Shown: positions 1 through 12,180 of the stretch, piece after piece
How the letters are laid out: each line of letters begins with the position of its first letter
Numbering within the stretch: the first letter of the stretch is position 1
NCBI GenBank assembly: GCA_015478945.1
Contig: JABUQX010088529.1
Location: forward strand, 1-62,500
Reading direction: 5' to 3'
DNA: 62,500 bases
From: Trachelipus rathkii
Lineage: Eukaryota; Arthropoda; Malacostraca; Isopoda; Trachelipodidae
Translations under genes and position numbers: made by a program
The notes under the pieces: model-generated
What the model was told of the DNA's origin: nothing
The model's input: only the letters and a program-made list of their open reading frames with translations
Databases searched by the model: none

Positions 1-2035
1 GAACTTCATGACATTGCCTTGATTCACTTTAACAACAAATTTTCTTGTCATACCCTAAGATGACTTATAGAACCTTGCAAAGAAGTCAGAATGGTCTTGA
101 CTTTATCAGGGACTTGATCAACTTGACATTCCAAACCTTTATTTTATCTTCCCAAGATGTCTGATATAGGTTCCTAGAATACTCCCTAAGACACAACTAC
201 TAGCTCTCATGCCATTAATTTATGAATTATCTGTACAGATAGCTGTTCAGTGTTAATAAAGATTAATTCCAACCTGTCCTGCCTACTTCTATCTACCCAT
301 GCATTATCTTGAACCATTTTCTTAGTACTAAATTAGAATTACAATGGAATTTAAGACAAGAGTTAGGAGAAAAAGGTTGCAAAGGATCACAGTTATATAG
401 ATATTTAATTCTAGAGAGGGTTGTTTGTATTTCAAAATAGGTTAGTTTTGATTTTCTTTACAACCATATAAAGATAGTTTTTAAAACCTCTTATAGGGCA
501 TTTCCAAGCAACCCCTATCAAGACTGAGCAAGGGAAAGGCAGAGAACAAGGGAATCTTAATTAACTTGCATCATAAAATTAAGTGACAAAATGTACAAAA
601 TTCTAGAAAGTCTCCATGCATTATTGTCTTTCAATTGAACTTCAACAAGTATTATTGAAGAGTGCATCCTCTTCAGAGTATGGGTCCTAATAATCAGGAA
701 ATCTTAAAATCAGTGTTGACACCAAAAATGTCTAATCCTTATTTTTCTAATTATTGTTCAAGTTTATATAAAAATAATAATTTATATATATTAAAAAGGT
801 TGCATTAGTCAATTTTGGGAGAAGTGTGATGTACATAAGGAGGACATAATACTGTAGCTTTGATACTGGTAATTTATAAAATGGATACGAGATCAAAGAA
901 ATATATAATAACCAGTTTAATTTACAGTGTACATTTTTATAGTATGCATTATGATTGCAGAATATTTGGTTTTCTAAAAGAAAATAAAAATTGTCCCTTT
1001 GATATACAATATTTGCTATTCATATATATTAAGATTGAAACTCAAAAACCCAAACTTCATTTCTGTTCATGAAGTTTTTTTGTAATATTCACTTGTTAGG
1101 CTATTAGTAGCACAAGAGTTAAAAGAAAAATAATTTAGATCAGTATCAGTGGTGTTCAACCCATGACTCACACAGCTTGTGCCACGTAAAACCCTTAAAA
1201 TGCATATAATTTTCCAAAAAATATTGAAATAAAAATATACATAAAAGTCAAAAAACCACGTAAGGCCAGCTTCTTAGTGAATGTGTTTTTGTATTGCTAT
1301 AAATTTGTTTATAAATTCCATTAGTCTCAATCAATTAAGTGAATTCTAGGCTTATAAAGCAAAGCTATTACATTGAGTCAAATTCAGAAACCACTCTCAG
1401 TGGAAATTTCCTCAAATTAAAATATTAGAAGAATCACTAAATAGTTAGTTAATAGAGTAAAGTAATATAGTTTAGGGTACACAATTCTGCAATTAGTTTT
1501 AAGTAGTGATGGCATAATGCAAAAATAATTTCTGATTCCGATGTCTTCTATCAAAAGCTCTGGTTCCAATGACATTGCCTAAAATTGCAATTGCTAAAAT
1601 GCAACTGATTCTTTTTATACTTATATGTATCTAATACATGTTCAAAGATTTTTATATAATCTAATTTGATTCACTTTTTAATTCTCACTATATTTAATTT
1701 TATGTAATAAATTTAGTTGACATCAAGTTCTAAGCTCAGAGATTTTCTTATTTCAAATTTATAAAAATATAATTATTATGTTCTAAAATAAAAAGCTATA
1801 GTGCGAACAGAAAAAAAAACTTAAAAACAGTGAAACTTATGTAATGAAATTAAAAAAAATAACGTTTTTTTTGGTGATGCATCTAACACTCAATCCTACA
1901 AATAATAATGTATGGCTTTTTTCAATAACTAATTTTTATATCCACACATTAAATAGATACAGTATATATTGTCAGACGCTTTTAAGTCTGAATTCAGATA
2001 ATATGCTAGATTTCATATTTTGATCAATAGTTGCC
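1..2035. other. AT-rich non-coding sequence, no gene seen
   Basis: I see no reading frame with protein-like composition, no splice-supported exon and no repeat array here. Short frames such as 860-1072 (+) are rich in I, Y and K as expected from AT-rich DNA, and have no recognisable motif. Base quality looks better here than further right, with few simple repeats. Confidence 0.6.
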
Positions 2036-2317
2036 TATAAATGTAAATGTTTAATATATTAAAGGTAAAGTGGAGAAACTCCTGTTAGTTGGGCCAGCAT
2101 CTTCCTCCTTTCTGGCCCAGAAACTCTTAGCCCTAGAGTACTCTAAACTATTTCTCGGCATAAAGATTTCCGATGCTAGTCCTTGAAAGAGTACACTCCA
2201 GGTAGGGTTTACCTCTTTTTCAGGAAACTAAAGCATCTTTTTTCATTTGCCTCAAAATTAAGGCTAGTTATAAATGTAAATGTTTAATATATTAAAGGTA
2301 AAGTAGAGAAACTCCTG
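2036..2317. repeat. 49-bp direct repeat flanking a 184-bp segment
   Basis: Positions 2036-2084 and 2269-2317 carry the same 49 bases with, by eye, one mismatch (GTGGAGAAACTCCTG against GTAGAGAAACTCCTG). The segment between (2085-2268) is richer in C and G than its surroundings and has no coding signature. The pattern could be a local tandem duplication or a recombined insertion. It is too long for a normal target-site duplication. Confidence 0.75.
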
Positions 2318-3483
2318 GTGCTCTTAAAATATTTGGGAGATAGGATGAAAGAATTTTATTCCATCTTCATAAAACTATGAATTGGTCAACAATATATTTA
2401 CTTTGACTTGCTTTCAAATATCAATACACTATATTTGATCACAAGCAAAACTAAAGAATTAGATTGGACTGTTGGAGTTCTCCATTGTAGAAAAGTAGAC
2501 TTTTCTAACTGGAGTTTATCATAAACAATAAAGAAAATGTATTAGCTTAATTGAATACTGCTAGTGCAGAATTGTCAAAACATGATCATCAAGTTAAAGT
2601 TTTATATTAAAATATACATATCTTGTGATTTTTTCTCATGTCCAATGACTCATCCTTGCCTAGGTAGATTGAAATAATTCTATGAAAACTTGCCAATCCA
2701 CTTTAATATCAAAACTTCATAAAGATTTATTACTAATATTTATCTTTCTCACTCTTAGCTGTAAGTAGAAATTGATATATCATAAAGTATATTTAAAGTA
2801 AAAGTTAAATAAAGAAAAATAATATACATCTAACTATTTTTCATTTCAATCGAAATGGTTCCAAACTTACTCCTGCTTTTTTACTTTTTTCATTGAAAAA
2901 AAATTTCATTAACAAGCTCCCTAATATTGGGTCCAGCAAAAACTGGCTGAATCTTAGAGTCATGGATCAAAGTTTCAGACTCAGTACATCGTTACATATA
3001 TCCAATAGATCCTCCACCAACCATCCAACATACTCATCCATTTCACTCAGATTAACTTCTATCATACCACTGCAGAAATGCCTCAACTTAAAAATTTCAT
3101 ACCTTGATAATAGCAACATTGTTAAGTGTGAATGTGACATCCTCCCCCCCAGTCTTCCAAACTAATAATTTTCCAAACCTTTAGTCTGATTCTCATTGTG
3201 AGAAGCACCAGAGGTTGGAATAATCTATATTATAGACTGGGTTGATAATAATTCCTCACCCCCCAAAAAAAAATTATATTTTGCTATATTTTGTAAATTT
3301 GAGAAAACAATTCAATTAATAATAGGATTTAATTAATATAAAATTTATTACACATCAGAATCAGAATTGAAGTTTGATTCTGAAATTCCTTTAGAGTTGA
3401 AATTAAAGTTGATCTTGAATTTTTACCAACTCTGTTTCTTCAAATTGTTACTGAGTTAGAAAACCATAGACAAATTTTATCTT
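2318..3483. other. AT-rich non-coding sequence, no gene seen
   Basis: No convincing frame. The 90-codon frame at 2893-3165 (+) is serine/isoleucine rich, lacks any recognised motif and is not supported by neighbours. I treat it as chance. Nothing else structured is visible. Confidence 0.5.
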
Positions 3484-3960
3484 TTACTGTGAGGTGGGTG
3501 TTAGTTTCATTTGTTGGATGTAAATATGGTGAATGGAAATTTTTGTGGAGAGACAGCATTCAAGTTGGAAGATGTAAAATTGGATGTTGCACGTGGTGGA
3601 ATGTTTAGTTGAAGCTTGTGAATAGATGATTAGGTCATCTGCATAGCTGCTAATATTTACTGTGGAAATTGTTGGGATGTGCATATTGCGCATAAGTAAG
3701 TTAAATAGTACTAGAGACAATTTCTTCCTGTGGTACTCTGTTGAACAGTCAGTAAGTGTTTGATGAAGGTTTTTTTTTCTTTTAATTTTACCTGTTCTAT
3801 TCAATTGGATACGAAGTTGTGGGATAATATTTTTTGCTATTGGCAAGTATCTAAATTTGATTATTCGATTGTGATATTTCGTGTAAACAGGCAGGTGATG
3901 TGTAGATTAAAAAGGAATGGTGGTTCTATCTATATACTATTGTGAGACTCCAAGTTTATT
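3484..3960 (-). pseudogene. non-LTR retrotransposon reverse transcriptase fragment (copy 2)
   Basis: Read on the minus strand this is a piece of a LINE-type reverse transcriptase, the enzyme that copies element RNA at a nicked target. Near 3735 there is a motif-B-like RVPQEE (consensus GVPQGS/D), then LFNLLM near 3700, then the catalytic SYADDLII near 3640. The aspartate pair that binds metal is kept. The longest clean frame is 3846-3484, and motif B sits in another frame, so at least one frameshift separates them. It lies directly downstream of a second, similar fragment in the same orientation. Only the region from just before motif B to the thumb is recognisable. No endonuclease, poly(A) tail or target-site duplication was found. 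The clade is uncertain (Jockey/CR1/R1-like). Confidence 0.65.
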
Positions 3961-4570
3961 CCTGTTAATGCTTTCAACCTGTTTAATTTATGTGTAGCTC
4001 TAAGTGTGGGTTATTATTGTTGATAAGGAATGTCATGTGTATCAAAGCTAAACTTAGAATGGTCGGTCGTTTATTATTTGATAGAAAGCCTGAGTGAATG
4101 TGATTCTCTTCATCAGGGATAAGTAATGATGTGATAGATTTTTGGGGAGATGCAGTCATTCTGTTTGTTGCCAGCCACTGCTCTAGTTGATTTATATAAT
4201 GTAGTTCTCTTTATGTTGTATTTATAGAAGAGTATTGAACTGTGATTGTTAGATCGTCTGCATAGCTGTTAATTTTTATGAGGGAGATATTTTTGTTTGG
4301 TAGATCATGCATAAAGAGGTTGAAGTGTTGGTGAAAGAATGTCTCCCTGGGGGACTCGATTATATAATTTGTATATGAGAGAAATGGCGCCCTTGTATGA
4401 CATTAACTGTATGGCTGGAGAGAAAATTTACATTTTTTTTTCCTTAATAGTTATATTTGTATTTAGTACTTTGTCTATTAATTGTGGGGACTATGTCAAA
4501 GGCCTTGTTAATGTCTATCGCTACCAGGAGACTGTGAGAAGGTTGTGGGAGTTTGGTTAAAGCTAGTAAG
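3961..4570 (-). pseudogene. non-LTR retrotransposon reverse transcriptase fragment (copy 1)
   Basis: The minus strand encodes RT motif A as VAIDINKAFDIVP (about 4535-4490), motif B as RVPQGDILSPT (about 4360-4325), motif C as INSYADDLTIT (about 4280-4245), and then a thumb-like EQWLATNRMTASPKKS (about 4190-4140). The order and spacing A-B-C are those of a LINE reverse transcriptase, and all three catalytic aspartates are present. Frames change between motifs A and B and between B and C, and a stop follows motif C, so no functional protein is made. It resembles the neighbouring fragment at 3484-3960. The two may be independent insertions of one family or a local duplication. Confidence 0.75.
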
Positions 4571-4589
4571 GATGTGTTGTGTTAGTTGT

Positions 4590-4830
4590 GAGGTGGTGGG
4601 AGTCGGGCGAAGGCTGTGGAGTCGAGTCGAGCCTCCAATTTTTGAAAAGGTGGAGCCGGAGCCGTGCCATTCTAAAGGGTGGAGTCAGAGTCAGTACCAT
4701 TAATTTTGAAGAGGGTGGAGTCTGAGTCAAAGTTGGTAATTTTCAAAAGGGTGGAGTCGGAGTCAGTAAGTTTTAAGAGGTCGGAGTTGGAGGCCTGGAC
4801 TTCAAGAGGGTGAGTCAGGAGTAAAATATT
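4590..4830 (+). repeat. GGTGGAGTCGGAGTC-type minisatellite
   Basis: About five to six imperfect units of roughly 35-45 bp share the core GGTGGAGTCGGAGTC(A)GTA followed by an A/T-rich linker such as ATTTTGAAGAGG. Units differ by substitutions and by linker length. The core is G-rich on the plus strand and internally repetitive (GGAGTC twice). Confidence 0.8.
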
Positions 4831-5112
4831 TGAACCGACTACACAACCCTGGTGGTATTGAAGTGTTTTTGTTTTTAGACAATGTTGTAGAGTTGATAAT
4901 AGTCATAGGAGACATTCTACTCAGACCAATTTTTCTAATACTTTTGGATATTGTAGGAGAGCAAATGAGATACTCTACAAGGAAACAGGGTTGCTATGTG
5001 GCTTGCCTGACTTAGTACAGAATTATGCAGACTGTGTGTGTGGGGAGGTCTGCGTTACAAGCCAGAATAGTACAAAGCTGGTGTGATCCTTTTCTTCTCG
5101 GTGGAGGGGAAT

Positions 5113-5293
5113 TTTTGCAATTTTTTTTTATTTTTTTTTTTTTATAAAAAGTGTAAATATTACACCTCACGGGCATAGCCCTATTCAAGGAGGGGAACTT
5201 CTCTAGGTAATTTCTACCTAGGATCCGAACTAGGATTCAAACCCTCGACCTTTCACATGCAACTCCGTCGCTCTACCGTTTGAGCCACGGTAT
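5113..5293 (-). mobile_element. tRNA-derived SINE with LINE-like 3' tail
   Basis: On the minus strand the element starts near 5293 with a tRNA-like head. An RNA polymerase III box A, TGGCTCAAACGG, lies at 5287-5276 and a box B, GGTTTGAATCC, at 5243-5233. A seven-base loop TTGCATG between them suggests an alanine tRNA (TGC anticodon) ancestor. After the tRNA part comes a body with CCTAGGTAGAAATTACCTAG. The tail follows, CCTCCTTGAATAGGGCTATG (minus strand), then ACACTTTTTAT and an A-rich end at 5120-5145. The tail is nearly the same as the end of the LINE at 38969-39000. Possible imperfect target-site duplications are GGGAGGAAT (5294-5302) and GGAGGGGAAT (5103-5112). It is non-autonomous and would depend on a LINE for copying. 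Confidence 0.85.
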
Positions 5294-5299
5294 GGGAGG

Positions 5300-6830
5300 A
5301 ATGATGATCAACGGGGATGGGATGAGGAGGAGCATCATAAAGTTTCATGTTATCATCGTTAAAGTCTAAAGCACGTGGTCTGCGAGGATTTATGTGAATG
5401 ATAGATGGTCCATGTCTAGTATTCATATCTAATGGAGGTCGAATGGTTATTGTATTAATGCTAGGCGAGACGGGTAAGTTAGTGCCAATATTGTTCGCCA
5501 TATTGTTATTTAATCGTCTGAATAAGATTCAAATAAAATGCATCAATTATAAAGAAGATGGTAACAAAGGAACTAGAAGCATATGAAAGAGTAGGTGAGT
5601 AAGAGAATACAGTTGAATGATGATTCAAGATTCAAGAATGAATTAATAAATTCTAATTGGTTATCCCAAATTATTTTGGGTGACTTTACAAAAAATGGGG
5701 TTTGAGAAAAGGAATGATTTAAGAATGACAACATTACTGGTACATCTATGATATAGGAATTTATTAACTTTAATGATTTTAACACATGAGAGGGATTAGT
5801 AAAATGATACTGAGTAGTAGTTAGTATATATACATCCTTGATTGGTATAAATATCGGAAACAGCAATGGTACAGTTAGAAGAAGCATACATGCAGTTTAA
5901 TTGCGCATCTACGGGGTTATTAAATGAGATGATAATTCTCGAATGAGCGGATATAGAATATGGTTCGTTAGTGGCATGGTACTTATGATAATATGTCCAT
6001 TTGATATACGTAAATGTGATTGTTCTGATTCCACTGAACCGTTGAATGGTTTAGAAGTAAGTTATGACATACTGTGTCGTCGAAAACGTTCATGATAGTT
6101 GTTTCTTCTTTTTGTGATGATATCAGGGGATAAATGATCATGAGAGAGAGAAGGTCGTCAAGTATGTTCGTTATTAAAATCGTTAGATGAATAAATGTCA
6201 TAAATTTTCTTCCTAAAGAATGGAAGGAAGGAATCGTATAAATTTTCTACATCTGTTTTAGAATTTAGAAGCTGTTTGTAAATTTCTTCAGCATTTCTTA
6301 AGTCAACACGAAGATTAGTAACCAGAAATAAATTTAACGTTACTGTTAAAATCCATTAAAAGTCCAGGGTTTATTATTATGGCTTTATCTATTTCAGAAG
6401 TACAATGTGTTAGATAGATTAAGGGGACGTTGCGCGTTGAAACACTAATGTAATTTATTTTGGATAAATTATACAACATTCGAAAGAGGAATGGATTTGC
6501 TGTACGGTAATACATATTGATGTTTTAATTGAACTATGCAATTAGAGGCGCTCGTTAGAAGATTATTCCTGTTACATTCCTTCCAAATATCCGGATGATA
6601 CGATCATATCATACTGTGTACAATTCTCTTTTTCAGTCTAATGGGTCCTTTAACAGTGAATTTCTGGATACCGACTAACTCGTGAACTACAAAAGGATAC
6701 TTTTGCAAAAGCCGTGGATTTTCTCGACTGACATACGATGTGCCAACTCCGCATTTTACTCATTTTATGAATTGTATGCCAATAAGCTTTACATAACAGT
6801 AATAGCTCCATCGTAGCTAAATTGAGGACT
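5300..6830 (-). pseudogene. decayed coding region of unknown identity
   Basis: The minus strand shows a series of protein-like stretches in the same direction but in shifting frames: about 6755-6610 (including CGVGTSYVSRENPRLLQKYP), 6515-6320 (LTHCTSEIDKAIIINPGLL), 6320-6200 (LRNAEEIYKQLLNSKTDVEN), 5887-5573 (FFVKSPKIIWDNQLEF) and 5501-5300 (RRPRALDFNDDNMKLYD). Their balanced use of charged and polar residues differs from the I/Y/F-rich chance frames nearby, so I believe a gene of roughly 450-500 codons once lay here. It is broken by several frameshifts and stops. Its 3' end is cut by the SINE at 5293, so the last frame runs into SINE sequence (TVAQTVERRSCM). I do not recognise the family. 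Endogenous large DNA virus sequence is one possibility known for shrimp genomes, but nothing here proves it. Confidence 0.5.
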
Positions 6831-9800
6831 AAATAGCATTATATTTTTGTATTTTTTGTTGTGTTTTTTTCGTTTGATAAATCATGTCTCATACTCTTCT
6901 TATTATTTCTTTCACTTTTTTAACTGATATTTAATAAGTTATTCTCTAGATGTCGAAATCGGTTGATCTATCAATACTGTTATTACTTTTAAATTGTATA
7001 ACATAATAAGTATTTTTTGACATTGCATACAATACGACTGCATAATGAGATTTTTTAGAGCTTTCTCTATTGTATATCAAAATTGATAAATACAAAAATA
7101 ATATAAAAGTTATAAAATAGGCGTATGTAATATTATATTATCTAATACCCCCTGGAATAACTATATATAAATAGCAGTATTATACTCAATGTATGGAACA
7201 AAAAGTCTATTTTTTTTTAAGTAATAATAGTCAGGGCTTATCGAGCAGTGGCATAAAAAACTGTATATATTTTGATATATATATATTAACAACATATATC
7301 ACAGTAATTAGATAAAAAATATTTACTTACTTGTGTCAATTTTTACAATGTTGTTGTTTTAAAAATTTATATTCTTATCGATTTATATTAGTAAAATAAG
7401 TTATATTATATTGCTCATCAATATATTTGAATTTTTTTTTATTCTTTTTTTTTTTGCTCAATAAAAAGAATAATTAATTCGTTTAATATAACTTTTTACA
7501 TTATTGTAATATATATAATTTCTCTGGATTGTATAATACTGAAATAACTTTTCAATAAATGAGTATTAAACTCTAGACCATATACGTAAGAAGATATTTC
7601 GCATTTTTTGGACCACGTCTTTTTGATATAAAGTAAATTATTTTGGTTATATCAGAAACTGTTCATGTGTTGACACTCAGCTTTGTTTCATGGGAATATC
7701 ATCGTATATATAATAATCCATATTTACGTAAATGTGTTGTCTCCCACGCTCTATCCCGAATTCTAGCGTCAGCGTGCGACACCATTTCTTGTTCGTGTAT
7801 CTCCAGATCCATATTGTGGTATTATGAAGTTTAATTAAATTGTGTTATTTTTATTATTTTTTATCGACTGTGGTAAGTGCCTTCGCTTAGTTAGAACATT
7901 TGCATTTTGTTATTTCTTGCTTTATTGCTTAATAATAATATATATTGTTCCTCGAACAATCATTAAATATAAATCAATTGTGTAGGCGTATAAATTCTTC
8001 AAATAATACCAAATAAAGACATGAGATGAAATGCTTCATATCATATATTAATATATAATACGATACACTCTCAGGTTTCTTCAACAATTTGCATAGAACG
8101 AAAGTTTAAATTCATTTCACTTGCATATTAAAAATTAATTTCGCACGGTGTCAGAAGTTATTATAGTTCGTGTTAGCGTGTAGAAAGCGATGTATGTGAC
8201 ATTTTTTTTATATTTGTTTAATGAAAGGATGCTCTATCTGTGTTAATTGTTTTGGAGATGCTACCAGAGCAATGCAATATTTTGTTGTGTACTCGTTTAC
8301 TCATCTTGTTCATAAGTTGTTCTTTTACAATCAAGTTTTTCAACATGTCTCTCTAACAGTGTGGTCATTGCCATGTGAGATATCACCAACAATTTTGTTG
8401 GAGGCCTACATCTTTACATAAATCTCATTTGCAAATTATAGAGGATCGCTAGATATGTGAAGATTATTATGTTACTTATCTTCGCGATCAGAGAGCGATA
8501 AACATTATGTGCTGTGTCGACAGTATGTCTCTCATTGCGGAAATTATCAGACATAGTTGTAGAACACGTAATATCTAATAATAAAAATTACACTAGTCAA
8601 TTTCGACGTGATCGTAGATTTATATAATTCACATCTTATATGTCTGTACTAAAATATATTATTGATATTTTTGTTATATTATTATTGATTCAATCTCAAT
8701 ATACGAACCTTTCGTAATCATAAATGATACTTACTAGGCAAGATATTACTCCATTTTTATGTTTAGATAAATGTTTGATAACTCTACAAGCGGGTTCGTG
8801 GCCTCACTTCTGGTGGAAAATTTTGAAAATTTAGAATAATTTTTCCTATATATAATGCATACTAGATGGTGACAAATCCGAAAATTCCCTCTTTTCAATC
8901 AAAATTATATGTTATAAACAATATATAATTATTATCTTTCCCAAACTATATTAGCCTTTACTCCGAAATAAGTTTCGTGTGATCGTTTAGATATTAATAG
9001 ATATAATAGGTTATATTATTATATAAAAGTGATTTTTACTTTTTATGATATATGCAAAATTTTGAAATACTCCTCCCCCCGATTATATACTCCCTCTTGA
9101 TATATGTGAATCAAAATATTTTTGCATGTTGGACTTAAAACCAAATGAGACCATTCGATCCTATATATATATAAAGGTGAGCATAAATATTATCTACACT
9201 TATACAGAATAATGTGTTTAATACTCTATATAAATCATTAGTAATGATAATTATTACCCTACAAATAGTAGGAACCCTTATATAACGCGCAATAGTCCTC
9301 TTCTTATAAACATTATAAAGACATTAGCAAAGCATTTGTAAGTATAATCGTAATTATGAAAAAAGAAAGATAACATTCTTGAATTGAGACATAGAAATTT
9401 TATTAATAAATATAAGTAATTACATCTCTAGCATATAGTTATTAATTATAACATATATATTATATATACTCAAATAATAAATTATTTTCTATGATATATT
9501 CGATATTATATAAATACCGTAATTTATTTTACTCTATATATATATATATATGTACCATAAAATAATGATAAATATGTAGGTTAAGATGAAATTCTAAAGA
9601 CTTAAAGCTTTGTAGCACTCAGTTTGGCTTCTAGATATACTCATATTACTGGAGACTAATAAATTATTGTTATGCGCTCTAAGATACAAGTACAAGGTAT
9701 ACATGTAGATAATGTATATGTTATCGAGTAATTTGGGCCTATCTCTTCAATAGTAAAGATTCTATTATATAACTATAACTGTCAGTATAGCTAGATAGGT

Positions 9801-10090
9801 TTTATTACAATTATTCTATATATTGTCTTGTTATTTTTAGTATTTATTCTATATATTGTTATTTTATATATTAAAAATAATGTAATGATGATTGGTACAT
9901 AAACTAATATATAATAAGATATATATATACATGTAGAAAATAAATTATATTTAATATATGATAAAATTATACTATATATATCAATAGAGGAAGGAAATTG
10001 AAGTAAGAACTACAATTAATTTATTATTCATATCGATATATTATTTCTTACATATTACATCTATATATACACACATTATCAAGTTCGAAG
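6831..10090. other. AT-rich sequence, no confident gene
   Basis: Mostly A/T with many TATATA runs. A weak minus-strand coding impression exists at about 7812-7700 (MDLEIHEQEMVSHADARIR), where two frames are open at once, and at 8421-8221. These might be further pieces of the decayed region at 5300-6830, but I cannot support a gene. No RNA gene or array is seen. Confidence 0.4.
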
Positions 10091-12180
10091 GATTTTTTAA
10101 GTCATATAGAGTGTCCGTAATGGACAGTCATGTCGTCGCGCCGAAGCATACTTCACTCGCTCAGGATGTTGTTCGTGATTTGCTTTATAGCTCTGTTATC
10201 GGATATATAATCTTATGTCATGCAATGTATATTTGTTTTATATTATTTTTTGATTTTGGTTTTTTCTCGCGAATTTAATCTCGGCTCTAATTGTCGCTGA
10301 TGAGATTAGTATTTGCTACTCACAAGATGATCGCGGGATTAACTAATTAACTCATAGTCCGATTATTGTGTAGCAGCGATAACGGTTTCGGGTTGTGATT
10401 GTGTGAATTGTATCGAGAGTAAAAATCATGTTTATCGATAGATATTCTGTAGTGCTTGCTGCCATAGTATGATAGTAAAGTTACAATCTCTTACATATAG
10501 GGTGTTCTTGGTTTCATAATGGAGTGTTCCTAGAGATGTTATATTCCTATGCTTAAATTGGACAGGATTGACATATCTCATTCTGTTTGCGCCTGTCAGA
10601 TCAGTGTTCTGGTTGTAGTGTTGTGCATATCTACAGGACGCATTGCTCATGTGTATATATGTATGAGAGTATGTCTGTTAGGAGGAAGTTAGGGGTAGCA
10701 TTTAGAGAAGGAGAAAGAAATTTCATTAGTGATTATTTATTATATCTTAGGTCAGTCTCTTCTTTATAATAAGAGTATATTAAGAGGAAGTTGATATATT
10801 AAACTAGTAATGTGATCGCTTCAGAATGAATATTAAGATTAACAAATAGTGACCCAGTGCTAGCTCCTAGTTTAGGATCTCTTACTTCGCATATTGAATA
10901 TGAATATTTAAAGTGTAAGATACAGACTATTATTACTGGTAGATGGGTTGGCACTTACCGCTCTATAGGCGTTGCATCGCGCAGATAGTGTGTGTCAGAT
11001 AATTAATAGAGAGAGATATTACTTACGTAGACTTTCGCTGGATTAGATAGAGAGCTGAGTGGTTCGGGTACTGATGGTTGTCGTTTAAATGGACGCTATC
11101 TCAGCTCGCTCGCGGATCGCTCTATAGTGGTGGAAGTGTACCTCGAGCGATACGCAAATGGAGAGTTTCTGTAGTTTAGTTATAATCCTCTTCAGTTTTA
11201 TGACTCATATGGGGTGTGACAAGTCGCTATTACTTTTGGTTCTTCGAGTCTGTGGGTAGTGTCAACAGTGTGCGCGGGAACTATTACTCATAACTGATAG
11301 TGATAAGTGAGATTATCATAGTAGCGGATTGTTTATGGAAGCATTTGCTCGGCTGAGACACTCATTTTTTCGACGCTTTATCATATAAGTGTTATAATCG
11401 ATATACATGTTGTGAAGAGTGTTGTTTCTGAGATTCTGTGTTACTTTCTCAGCCTCACTCCTATAATAAATTCTTGATCTCATTTACTTTTTCGTTCTAA
11501 CAATAAAGAAGAGGCGCATCGCTCTATTCTATAATTTCGATATATCATGGAGTTGCTCTCATCCATAATTGAAGTGTCAATCGAATACATCCAATTAATG
11601 ATACTTGTTTACAAACAATGTCCCTTTAACAGAGTGTATATGTTTTTAAGAGAGTCTCTCGTGTGTCTCCTATTGCTTTCTCGCACATCGTCATGGAACG
11701 ATTTAACCAATTAGTCATATCATGATGTATGGGTTATTTTCTTTTTCCTTGTCTCAAATATCGCTCGCTAACTTTATGATGCTTTGGCTTCTTCTCTTTT
11801 TCATAGTTGGTCTCTTTTGTACAAGCTCTTCTCGGCCGTAAATTCTTTTATTATAGAAAGTATGGAGACTGGATATATACATTCTATGTGTGCGCGCTAA
11901 AGATGTGTTCTGTGCTGTTCTACACACTCTCTCTGATAACTGCATGGCAAGAGTTCTCTAGAGTTTACTGGCCTTCTTATGTGTTTCTTCATCTCGTTGC
12001 TAGCCTCCAAAGATCTCTATTTTGTGTGCATTTTTTTATTTCATAGTGTTATTCTATCAGCACGGGGCTATATAGCGAATATAATCGATGAGGACAGAGG
12101 CGGTGATTAGTGTACTTGTGTAGCCTTTGCCTTGTCATTTCAAGAGGAAGCCGGACCACCTAGAGGAAGGATAAGGTCAT
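10091..12180. other. mixed-composition stretch with no recognisable feature
   Basis: GC content rises abruptly compared with both sides, with many words such as CTCGCTCG, TCTCTCTCG and GAGAGA, yet there is no long frame, repeat array or known element. Short frames at 11754-11945 (-) and 11807-12046 (+) overlap on opposite strands and have no motif. The texture looks random, which could be real diverged sequence or poorly base-called sequence. Confidence 0.35.

Noticed and set aside
5227..5293. A functional tRNA gene on the minus strand
   Set aside because: Box A and box B are present, but the stems are imperfect, and the sequence continues into a LINE-like tail and poly(A). A SINE explains it better.
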